Below, one piece after another: positions 1 through 5,595 of a stretch of 5,595 nt of DNA (positions are counted from its first letter, which is position 1; every line of letters starts with the position of its first letter). The notes under the pieces were generated by a model. The model saw nothing but the letters and a program-made list of their open reading frames with translations, did no database searches and was not told where the DNA came from. Source of the DNA: Candidatus Latescibacterota bacterium (GTDB lineage Bacteria; Latescibacterota; MVCY01); NCBI GenBank assembly GCA_030629295.1, contig DAOVPH010000110.1:1-5595 (forward strand). The letters are read 5' to 3'. A program made the translations under genes and the position numbers.

Positions 1-13
1 CCTGATAGTTAAA

Positions 14-42
14 GATTGCTTCGCTGACGCTCGCAATGACAA
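14..42. repeat. short imperfect palindromic repeat (GCTTCGC...GCTCGCAATGAC type)
   Basis: The segment has 5-bp inverted arms, ATTGC at 15-19 and GCAAT at 33-37, around a GC-rich interior (TTCGCTGACGCTC) that pairs imperfectly. Read on the - strand it gives the spurious peptide CHCERQRSNL, which closely resembles the CHCERSEAIS-like junk peptides produced by a widely dispersed intergenic repeat in many bacterial genomes. It lies ten bases before the first possible mlaE start, so it sits in the leader or promoter region of the operon. Whether it is multi-copy in this genome cannot be seen here, although a possible degraded relative lies at 3682-3699. Confidence 0.55.
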
Positions 43-51
43 TTTGTTGCT

Positions 52-849
52 ATGTTTTTTAAGAATCGCAATACTATGGACCGCTTACCTACACAATTGG
101 GACGGGGAAGACTCATCCGGTTTCTTGAGCAGTTGGGCAAGTTTGGGATATTGCTCAGCCGTGTCTTGCGTGCCTTTTCAGATTTTCCCACCTATGGGCG
201 TTTGATTGTCGGACAGATGAGGACTATAGGAATGGAGTCACTTCCCCTTGTGGTTCTCACCGCAGTGTTCGTGGGAATGGTGGCTTCCATTCAGACTGCT
301 TACCAGTTGCAAGGACGAGCACCACTCTACCTCACTGGGAGTGCGGTGAGTAAGATGATCTTTTTAGGGGTAGGGCCGGTGACTACTGCCCTTGTGCTAT
401 CTGGGCGAGTAGGGGCAAGTATAGCAGCCCAACTGGGCACGATGAAGATCACCGAGCAGATAGATGCCCTGGAATCGATGGCATTTAACGCTCTGTCTTA
501 TTTGGTTGTGCCTCGCGTTATTGCTGGAATGATAATGCTTCCTATTTTGGTCATATTTGCCGATGCCATTGCTATTGCGGGTGCTTGGTTGACGGCCGTC
601 CTCAGCGCAGGGCTCAGCTCCCACGAGTTCTTCAAGGGCCTGCAGATGTTTTTCCTGCCTATGGATATAATAGGCGGACTCATCAAGGCTTTTTTCTTCG
701 GCCTCACCATCACCCTTGTGCCTTCCTTTTACGGATTCAATACCACCGGAGGAGCAGAGGGTGTTGGCCGGGCTACTACCAATGCAGTGGTCGTCTGCTG
801 CCTCTCTATTCTGGTGCTGGACTATATAATAGCGGCAATTATCATTTAA
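52..849 (+). CDS. mlaE: MlaE-family ABC transporter permease (lipid transport)
   Basis: This is the inner-membrane permease of an Mla-type phospholipid ABC transporter. It is expected to dimerise and to join two MlaF ATPases and a hexamer of MlaD. At 265 aa it matches the family length (E. coli MlaE is 260). An amphipathic N-terminal helix (about residues 18-45) precedes five or so hydrophobic segments. Family signatures are visible: GPVTTALVLSGRVGAS near 108-123, LGTMKITEQIDALE near 128-141, and the C-terminal GGAEGVGRATTNAVV near 233-247. Lys212 and Asp257 align with E. coli Lys205 and Asp250. The usual RELGPV motif reads LGVGPV (105-110), so the Arg-Glu pair is missing. The start is uncertain: neither ATG 52 nor in-frame ATG 76 has a clear Shine-Dalgarno sequence. 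ATG 76 (MDRLPTQLGRG) looks as natural as the longer start. The gene ends 9 nt before mlaF. Confidence 0.93.
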   Translation: MFFKNRNTMDRLPTQLGRGRLIRFLEQLGKFGILLSRVLRAFSDFPTYGRLIVGQMRTIGMESLPLVVLTAVFVGMVASIQTAYQLQGRAPLYLTGSAVSKMIFLGVGPVTTALVLSGRVGASIAAQLGTMKITEQIDALESMAFNALSYLVVPRVIAGMIMLPILVIFADAIAIAGAWLTAVLSAGLSSHEFFKGLQMFFLPMDIIGGLIKAFFFGLTITLVPSFYGFNTTGGAEGVGRATTNAVVVCCLSILVLDYIIAAIII

Positions 850-858
850 CCTACTACT

Positions 859-1587
859 ATGATTGAGATTAAAGGCATTTCAAAAAGCTTCGGGGGCAAA
901 TCCGTGCTCAACGGGTTGGACCTACAGGTACAACAGGGCGAAACGATGGTAGTGATCGGACGCAGCGGCTGTGGCAAGACCATCCTTTTGAAGCTCATCA
1001 TTGGACTGCTTAAGCCCGATAATGGATTAATACTTATCAACAGAGTAGATATAGTGAAGGCTAAGTACAAGAAACTTCGAGAGATGCGAAAAACAATGGC
1101 TATGGTTTTTCAAGGGGCAGCCCTGTTCGACTCCCTTACTGTGGAGCAAAATGTGGGATTGGCCCTGCGGAGGTATTCGGGTCTGCCTGAGGATAAGGTG
1201 ACAGAGAGGATCCGCAACTGTTTGGCTATGGTTGAACTAGAGGAAACTGAACAATTGATGCCAGCGGAACTTTCCGGAGGCATGAAGAAGAGAACGGCTA
1301 TTGCCCGGGCTATAGCTATGGGGCCAGAAATTGTTCTCTACGACGAACCCACCGTCGGCCTTGACCCCATAACTGCCCAGAACATCGTTGCCTTAATAGT
1401 TGATCTTCAGAAGAGGATCTCTGCCACCTCGATTGTGGTTACTCATGACCTTTCTGTTGCGTACCAGATCGGACACAAAATAGCCATGCTTCACGACGGC
1501 AAAATCCGATTTGTGGGCAATCCGGAGCAGATTAAAACCACCAAAGACGAAATTATTAAACACTTTGTAAGTGGAGGTACTCTCTGA
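859..1587 (+). CDS. mlaF: MlaF-family ABC transporter ATP-binding protein
   Basis: This is the cytoplasmic ATPase that powers the MlaE/MlaD lipid transporter. All nucleotide-binding motifs are intact in 242 aa: Walker A GRSGCGKT (34-41), Q-loop Gln85 (MVFQGAALFDSLTV), signature LSGGM (138-142), Walker B IVLYDEP (158-164) with catalytic Glu163, D-loop GLDP (167-170) and switch His196 (VVTHDL). The FQGAALFDSLTVEQNV and LSGGMKKRTAIARA stretches are typical of the Mla/TGD3/Mkl subgroup rather than of generic importers. The protein ends soon after the HFVSGG region and lacks the roughly 25-residue C-terminal extension of E. coli MlaF (269 aa), which contacts the partner subunit and MlaB. No strong Shine-Dalgarno precedes ATG 859, so translation may be coupled to mlaE, which ends 9 nt upstream. 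The last base of its TGA stop is the first base of the mlaD ATG. Confidence 0.95.
   Translation: MIEIKGISKSFGGKSVLNGLDLQVQQGETMVVIGRSGCGKTILLKLIIGLLKPDNGLILINRVDIVKAKYKKLREMRKTMAMVFQGAALFDSLTVEQNVGLALRRYSGLPEDKVTERIRNCLAMVELEETEQLMPAELSGGMKKRTAIARAIAMGPEIVLYDEPTVGLDPITAQNIVALIVDLQKRISATSIVVTHDLSVAYQIGHKIAMLHDGKIRFVGNPEQIKTTKDEIIKHFVSGGTL
1573..1578 (+). promoter_or_regulatory. strong ribosome binding site of mlaD
   Basis: GGAGGT lies inside the end of mlaF, with 8 nt between it and the ATG at 1587. It is the clearest Shine-Dalgarno in the window and fixes the mlaD start, which overlaps the mlaF stop as TGATG. It contrasts with the lack of any such site before mlaE and mlaF. Confidence 0.85.
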
Positions 1588-2474
1588 TGCTAAAATGGGG
1601 AACTGAGGCCAAAATAGGATTAATGATATTCGTTTCCGTCGTTCTTCTGGTGGTGGGAATTATGGCTTTGGGTAATTACCGTTTCCTCCGCCGGGGGTAC
1701 ACCCTGACAGTAATGCTCAATAACGTCCGAGGATTACGCAAGGGTGACCCCGTCACTTTGCTGGGGATGGAAATTGGCAAGGCACAAGAGATAAGTCTTA
1801 GAGACAACCAGGTAGCAGTGACGGTCAGGATTGAGCATAAGTTCAAATTCCCTGTGGACTCAAGTGCCAAATTACAAACTGCCAGTGTGATGGGAGGAAA
1901 ATGTATCGAGTTTCGACCGGGAACAAGCAAAGAGTATTTAAAAGGGGGCGATACCATTATCGGGGAATATGAGCCTGAGGTGGCCGAGCTGGCGACCGCG
2001 GCACAAGCAGTGAGTCAACAGTTGCAATCGGTGCTCGGACAGTTGAATTCTGTCCTGAACAAACTCAATCCGGAGGAGATTAACGAAAGTTTTACCAGCA
2101 TAAAACAGGCCGGGCAACAATTGCAGAAAACAGCCCTGACCAGCGGTCGCCAATTGGAGAGCGCCCTCAGAAGCTTTGAGACCCTGGCAGAAAACCTGAA
2201 CGATCTGGCCAATTCTCCAAAGGTAGATAGCTCCCTTACCGCTCTGGCGCAAAGCTCACAGGATCTGAAGCAGATCACCGCCAGATTGCAGCGCTCCTCG
2301 GCCTCTCTAAAGCTAATACTAGGAAAAGTGGAGAGAGGAGAAGGAACACTGGGAAAATTAGCGAAAGACGACAGCCTTTACTATAACATCCAGAACCTCA
2401 CGGAAGAGCTGCGAACGCTGATTCAGGATTTCCAAAAACATCCCCGCAAGTATATTCGTCTTAAGTTGTTCTAA
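1587..2474 (+). CDS. mlaD: MlaD-family MCE-domain protein with long helical tail
   Basis: This is the membrane-anchored, periplasmic MCE-domain subunit of the Mla transporter. It is expected to form a hexameric ring above MlaE and to guide lipid through its central pore. Residues 10-28 form one uncleaved N-terminal transmembrane anchor. The MCE domain spans about 37-113, with the hallmark GLRKGDPVTLLGMEIG (49-64) and the final VMGGKCIEFRPGT (101-113). After it, residues 130-285 are rich in Gln, Leu, Ser and Glu with heptad-like spacing, suggesting long helices or coiled coil. The C-terminal part has the familiar MlaD-like GEGTLGKL (251-258) followed by a LTEELRTLIQDFQKHPRKY element. At 295 aa it is much longer than E. 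coli MlaD (183 aa). It overlaps mlaF by one base and has a strong ribosome binding site. No mlaC or mlaB gene follows. Confidence 0.93.
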   Translation: MLKWGTEAKIGLMIFVSVVLLVVGIMALGNYRFLRRGYTLTVMLNNVRGLRKGDPVTLLGMEIGKAQEISLRDNQVAVTVRIEHKFKFPVDSSAKLQTASVMGGKCIEFRPGTSKEYLKGGDTIIGEYEPEVAELATAAQAVSQQLQSVLGQLNSVLNKLNPEEINESFTSIKQAGQQLQKTALTSGRQLESALRSFETLAENLNDLANSPKVDSSLTALAQSSQDLKQITARLQRSSASLKLILGKVERGEGTLGKLAKDDSLYYNIQNLTEELRTLIQDFQKHPRKYIRLKLF

Positions 2475-2482
2475 TTTGGACC

Positions 2483-2507
2483 AGGCTACCTTCGGGGGGT
2501 TTTTTTT
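2483..2507 (+). terminator. possible intrinsic terminator after mlaD
   Basis: A hairpin can form with the stable C(UUCG)G tetraloop: CC at 2489-2490, loop TTCG at 2491-2494, GG at 2495-2496. The stem extends with wobble pairs and one A-G mismatch down to about 2483 and 2502. It runs directly into eight T's (2500-2507). The position, 9 nt after the mlaD stop and before the MFS gene, fits an operon end. The stem is weak and wobble-rich, so readthrough is plausible. Confidence 0.45.
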
Positions 2508-2524
2508 ATCCTTTGGGTGAAATG

Positions 2525-3676
2525 ATGAAAAGCGAGAATTTTTTCTACCTATTTGCCTTTTCGATGGAAGTCTGCATCGTCATCGCTTTCTTTGCCCTGC
2601 CCCTTTTTGCCATAAAACTGGGGGCGTCTATTTTTCAACTGGGGCTGATGGGATCAACCTCTGCTCTCTGCTACATCCTTGGCAGTATTTACTTGGGACA
2701 CTTATCAGACATCTTGGGCAGGAAGAGAATAATCTTCTTAGGGTGTTTGTCTTTCGGGATACTCATTGGAATTATCAGCTTCGCAGACTCTGTCGGAAAG
2801 GTTATTTTGCTATATATGCTGAGTGGCGGACTGAGTATGGCACTATTCTGGCCCCCATTTGAGGCCTGGATCGCGGATAGCAAAATGGGTTCGTCTCTAC
2901 CAAAGGCTCTGGGAAAATTTAACATAGCCTGGAGCGTGGGTGCCTTCCTCGGTCCTTTGGCAGGAGGATTTCTGTTCAAGGTCGACTATCGTCTGCCCCT
3001 TTATGCGACTGTTTTCCTCTCCTTCTGTATTGCCGGGGCATTGCTTTGTTTCTCTCCGGAGAAAAAGGTCGGACTTGAAGAGAAACGGACAATCGTTCGG
3101 AACTCCAACCAGAAAGACAGTAGAGGGACTTTTCTTTCCATTGCCTGGATAGCAAATTTCGCCAGTTTCTTCGTCCTGGGAGTAGTACGATATCTGTTTC
3201 CTAAACTTGCCGTCCATCTCGGGATGGATAGCCGAACCCTGGGGCTGCTTATGGCCGTCCCGGCTTTCTCTCAAGGATGGGGTTTCTTCCTTTTGGCCAA
3301 AAATACCCGTTGGCAATATCGACTTAAGCCTGTAATGGCAACTCAAGGGCTAACTGTTCTGGCAATGCTGCTAATATTTTTCTCTGATTCTCCCATATTC
3401 TTCGGCGCTGCTTTTCTCATCCTGGGCGCTAATTTAGCCACCAGCTACACCCTCAGTATCTTCTACAGTCTGCACCAAGAGGTGAAAAAAGGGCGGATGA
3501 GTGGTTTTCACGAGGCCATCTTAGGTATGGGATTTTTAGCCGGTCCGATGTCAGGAGGCCTTGTTGCCAGATATTTCGGGCTGCGGGCACCTTATCTACT
3601 TTGCGGAGCCGCAATTTTGGCAGCTATCGCTCTGGAATTTTTTATCCTGCAGCATAAGCTCTGTCGAGATAAGTAA
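2525..3676 (+). CDS. major facilitator superfamily (MFS) transporter, substrate unknown
   Basis: This is an inner-membrane secondary transporter of about 383 aa, within the usual MFS range, with roughly 12 hydrophobic segments in two halves. The loop between the second and third helices carries MFS motif A, GHLSDILGRKR (about residues 58-68). The glycine-rich GPLAGG (about 143-148) resembles the motif C region, and LAGPMSGG near 338-345 is the matching C-terminal-half element. A charged linker (about 180-203, EKKVGLEEKRTIVRN) separates the halves. Substrate and direction cannot be told from sequence; efflux or sugar and metabolite transport are both possible. I prefer ATG 2525, four bases after a GGTGA-like site (2516-2520). 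ATG 2522 and TTG 2513 are in frame and would add 1 or 4 residues. It begins 50 nt after mlaD beyond a possible terminator, so it may be a separate unit or receive readthrough. Confidence 0.92.
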   Translation: MKSENFFYLFAFSMEVCIVIAFFALPLFAIKLGASIFQLGLMGSTSALCYILGSIYLGHLSDILGRKRIIFLGCLSFGILIGIISFADSVGKVILLYMLSGGLSMALFWPPFEAWIADSKMGSSLPKALGKFNIAWSVGAFLGPLAGGFLFKVDYRLPLYATVFLSFCIAGALLCFSPEKKVGLEEKRTIVRNSNQKDSRGTFLSIAWIANFASFFVLGVVRYLFPKLAVHLGMDSRTLGLLMAVPAFSQGWGFFLLAKNTRWQYRLKPVMATQGLTVLAMLLIFFSDSPIFFGAAFLILGANLATSYTLSIFYSLHQEVKKGRMSGFHEAILGMGFLAGPMSGGLVARYFGLRAPYLLCGAAILAAIALEFFILQHKLCRDK

Positions 3677-3681
3677 CTGAC

Positions 3682-3699
3682 TGCCGCGGTTACGCTCGC
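3682..3699. repeat. possible degraded relative of the 5' repeat
   Basis: TGC, seven bases, then ACGCTCGC occurs here and again at 17-34, with the same spacing. By eye 14 of 18 positions agree. It lies in the spacer just after the MFS stop codon, an intergenic location like that of the first copy. The right-hand GCAATGAC end is not preserved and the match is short, so chance similarity remains possible. Confidence 0.25.
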
Positions 3700-3769
3700 C
3701 TAAAACTCTTCCGATAAAACTAATAATTATGAACGGTGGACTACCATTGAAAAACAACCTCCTATTCTT

Positions 3770-3779
3770 GGAAATTTCC
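3770..3779. promoter_or_regulatory. 10-bp perfect palindrome, possible operator
   Basis: GGAAATTTCC is perfectly self-complementary, and the flanks extend it imperfectly to CTTGGAAATTTCCGAG (3767-3782). It lies about 60 nt before the oxidoreductase start, in the only sizeable + strand spacer of the window, where an operator would be expected. No convincing -35/-10 pair was found near it. Short palindromes also occur by chance. Confidence 0.22.
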
Positions 3780-3840
3780 GAGTATTCCTGCTTCCAGTCT
3801 TAGAGAAGCACCTTTAGGGAAAACATACAGGAAAAGAAAA

Positions 3841-5106
3841 ATGAGCAGAAATTTGAGCCAATATGCGACAATATTTGCCAGATGGGGTGGGCCGTCGCAA
3901 GAAGTGAAAGTTGCCCTTCTGGGAGCATCCGGTTCAGTGGGGTGGAAAAGTTTGGCCGCAGTCTCAGGGATGCCTAATGCAAAAATAGTAGCGGTAGTAG
4001 GCCGAAATAGAGAACGATTAGAGAAAACCCTAAAGGAAGATACCCTGCCCGGATTTGATAAGAGCAAGGTACAAATATATGCCGGGGAAAGGGGATTTGA
4101 AACCATGCTCCGGAATGAGGAGATTCAGGTAATTATCTCTGCCACTCCCAGCAAGGTGCATACAGAACAAGGGGTGGCTATTGCAGAAGCAGGCAAAAAT
4201 CTCCTGATAGAAAAACCACTAGCTTTATCTATTCCAGAGTGCAATATTTTGATCGATGCTTTCCGACGAGCTGATAAACAGTTAGGAGTTATTTTCCAGT
4301 TAAGATATAACCCAGAGATAAGAGCATTAAAAAGATTAATCCAAGAGGGAAACTTCGGCGAGATAGGGATGGGACACATTTTGGTACAGAAAGGGCGGGA
4401 TGAGAGGTACTGGACTAAAAAAGAATGGTTTGGAGTACAGGCAGAAGGGGGAGATGCCGTCTCGAATCAGTCCATTCACCAGCTCGACAACATGCTCTAT
4501 TTGGTGTGCTTTGAACAGATCGACAGCGTATTTGCTCTTTGCCAGATACTGGATCGGAACCGTCCGGTTGCAGATCCCTCCTGGAGGTCCAAGGATGCAA
4601 CAGACTCTGCGGCAGCTTTATTCAAACTGAATAACGGTGGCTGGATCACTGCTCATATGTCCACAGCCGAAAATAAACACGCTGAACACAGGAACAATAT
4701 TCAATCTATCTCTTTGACCAGCACCGGCTCAAATAACTATATCAAGCTGGGAGGAGAAAAAACAGACCAATTTGAGGTTATAAACTTAGAACGAATCTGG
4801 TATAAAGCCTATTATGATGAAGACGGAGAGGTGAGATTTCTCCCCGAAAAAGAAACCCCTCCTGCAACTTGGCGGAAAAAAGGCTTACCGGATCCTTATC
4901 TTCTGTTTTCTCACTACCGAGAGATTGCAGAGTTCTTGGATTGCGTAGCCCGGGACAGGAGGTTCCCCTTGGATGGAATAGAGGCTAAGAAATCTCTCTC
5001 TCTGGTTATTGCTATCTATGAATCAGCAGTAAATCAGCAAGAAATTAAATTAGCCGATGTTTTTGAAAACAAGGTAGGACGGTCTGTACAAGATTATTTA
5101 CTGTAA
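3841..5106 (+). CDS. Gfo/Idh/MocA-family NAD(P)-dependent oxidoreductase
   Basis: This is a predicted cytoplasmic dehydrogenase of 421 aa, acting on a sugar, sugar-nucleotide, inositol-like or related substrate. The N-terminal Rossmann fold has the dinucleotide-binding GASGSVG (28-34). EKPLALS (124-130) carries the family's EKP lysine (Lys125). The C-terminal alpha/beta domain has GGDAVSNQSIHQLD (203-216) with the conserved His213 and Asp216. Asn209 occupies the position that is Asp in some members; Asn is also common in the family. The start ATG 3841 has AGGA at 3829-3832, 8 nt away. It gives about 21 residues (MSRNLSQYATIF...) before the first Rossmann strand; GTG 3904 is an in-frame alternative without a good ribosome binding site. 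The exact substrate cannot be assigned, and no neighbouring sugar-pathway gene helps. It is separated from the MFS gene by 164 nt and converges with dnaB. Confidence 0.92.
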   Translation: MSRNLSQYATIFARWGGPSQEVKVALLGASGSVGWKSLAAVSGMPNAKIVAVVGRNRERLEKTLKEDTLPGFDKSKVQIYAGERGFETMLRNEEIQVIISATPSKVHTEQGVAIAEAGKNLLIEKPLALSIPECNILIDAFRRADKQLGVIFQLRYNPEIRALKRLIQEGNFGEIGMGHILVQKGRDERYWTKKEWFGVQAEGGDAVSNQSIHQLDNMLYLVCFEQIDSVFALCQILDRNRPVADPSWRSKDATDSAAALFKLNNGGWITAHMSTAENKHAEHRNNIQSISLTSTGSNNYIKLGGEKTDQFEVINLERIWYKAYYDEDGEVRFLPEKETPPATWRKKGLPDPYLLFSHYREIAEFLDCVARDRRFPLDGIEAKKSLSLVIAIYESAVNQQEIKLADVFENKVGRSVQDYLL

Positions 5107-5196
5107 TCCTCGGACCTGCAGTTTCTTATCACCGACAACTTGGCTTCCGTTGCCAGCAATACTGAGAGCATAATAGGGTAAAGATAGCCCTGAGAT

Positions 5197-5595
5197 TTAT
5201 CTGAATTCTGGGGCCAGGTTTTCAAACTTGGCATACTTATCAATCCATGCCAGGTGAACCACGCCAGTAGGGCCGTTCCGTTGTTTCCCTATTATTATTT
5301 CAGCCATCCCTTTGGTGGAATTACCGTCTTCGTCTTCGGTTATCCCGTAGTGTGCGGCGCGGTAAACAAAGAGAACCACATCGGCGTCCTGCTCGATGGC
5401 TCCTGATTCTCGTAGATCAGCCAATTGGGGCCGACGGCTACCACCACGCATCTCCACCGCCCTGGAAAGCTGGGAGAGAGCTACTACCGGTATGTTCAGC
5501 TCTTTAGCCAATGCCTTTAGCGACCTGGATATTATGGAGATCTCCTGCTGGCGGTTCTCTGCCCGGGTGGGTCCAGTCATCAATTGCATATAGTC
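5197..5595 (-). CDS. dnaB: replicative DNA helicase DnaB, C-terminal part (5' end outside window)
   Basis: This is the C-terminal 132 residues of the hexameric helicase that unwinds DNA at the replication fork. The open frame runs off the window edge, so the ATG inside it at 5589 is not a real start. The first visible residues, DYMQLM, are the end of Walker B in the RecA-like domain (usual form IDYLQLM). Then follow ENRQQEISIISRSLKALAKE, SQLSRAVE (fragment residues 41-48), the highly conserved DLRESGAIEQDAD (60-72) and KQRNGPTG (104-111), which supplies the arginine-finger region, and finally KFENLAPEFR with the TAA stop at 5197-5199. No intein or insertion interrupts the visible part. It is convergent with the oxidoreductase across a 90-nt gap that has no convincing terminator. 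Confidence 0.97.
   Translation of the reverse strand, partial: DYMQLMTGPTRAENRQQEISIISRSLKALAKELNIPVVALSQLSRAVEMRGGSRRPQLADLRESGAIEQDADVVLFVYRAAHYGITEDEDGNSTKGMAEIIIGKQRNGPTGVVHLAWIDKYAKFENLAPEFR

Noticed and set aside
9..191. 60-codon - strand frame ending in CHCERQRSNL
   Set aside because: The peptide end is translation of the palindromic repeat and the rest is antisense to mlaE; not a gene.
585..866. 93-codon + strand frame overlapping the end of mlaE and start of mlaF
   Set aside because: It lies in another frame of mlaE, with no domain and no start signal; a shadow of the real gene.
2897..3346. 149-codon open frame on the - strand inside the MFS gene
   Set aside because: It is antisense to a well-supported transporter, has a low-complexity polar composition, and no recognisable domain or ribosome binding site; it is a shadow frame.
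3673..3693. Inverted repeat GTAAC...GTTAC around the MFS stop codon as a terminator
   Set aside because: The stem is only 5 bp with an 11-nt loop and no T tract follows.
2525..5106. MFS transporter plus Gfo/Idh/MocA dehydrogenase as a dedicated sugar uptake and oxidation pair
   Set aside because: A 164-nt spacer separates them and neither substrate can be inferred, so functional pairing is not supported by the sequence.
5175..5191. AGGG...CCCT hairpin in the convergent gap between the oxidoreductase and dnaB as a terminator
   Set aside because: A 4-bp stem with a loop of about 9 nt and no T tract on either strand is too weak to call.
1..5595. CRISPR arrays, tRNA or rRNA genes, insertion sequences, toxin-antitoxin or phage genes
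   Set aside because: No repeat-spacer pattern, cloverleaf-like sequence, transposase motifs or terminal inverted repeats were seen on either strand.

Overview
The window looks like an ordinary chromosomal segment of an uncultured, mid-GC, diderm (outer-membrane-bearing) bacterium. The diderm inference comes from a complete MlaE-MlaF-MlaD lipid-transport core. The E-F-D gene order, the short MlaF and the long MlaD differ from the Escherichia coli mlaFEDCB operon, so a lineage outside the Gammaproteobacteria is likely. I cannot name the phylum from the sequence alone.

Layout: positions 1-51 hold a short imperfect palindromic repeat of the GCTTCGC...GCTCGCAATGAC type, with no gene. Positions 52-2474 are a tight + strand operon: mlaE (permease), mlaF (ATPase) and mlaD (MCE substrate-binding protein). 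The gaps are 9 nt between mlaE and mlaF and a 1-nt overlap between mlaF and mlaD. A G-rich UUCG hairpin followed by eight T's (2483-2507) probably ends or weakens transcription there. Next, on the + strand, comes a major facilitator superfamily transporter (about 2525-3676). A 164-nt spacer follows, containing a possible degraded copy of the 5' repeat and a 10-bp perfect palindrome. Then comes a Gfo/Idh/MocA-family NAD(P)-dependent oxidoreductase (3841-5106). After a 90-nt convergent gap, the C-terminal part of the replicative helicase DnaB lies on the - strand (5197 to the window edge).

How the genes relate: MlaE, MlaF and MlaD should form one inner-membrane ABC complex that moves phospholipid between the inner and outer membranes. 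No mlaC, mlaB or mlaA is present here. The MFS and Gfo/Idh/MocA genes may be independent units. Nothing in the window ties them to one pathway, and their substrates cannot be read from the sequence. DnaB is a housekeeping replication gene.

I see no clear undescribed system. The points most worth checking are within the Mla module: loss of the conserved Arg-Glu pair in MlaE, absence of the MlaF C-terminal extension together with no mlaB, and a long helical tail on MlaD together with no mlaC. These suggest an Mla-type transporter with a different regulatory and periplasmic arrangement. The two repeat-like intergenic sequences are a secondary point.
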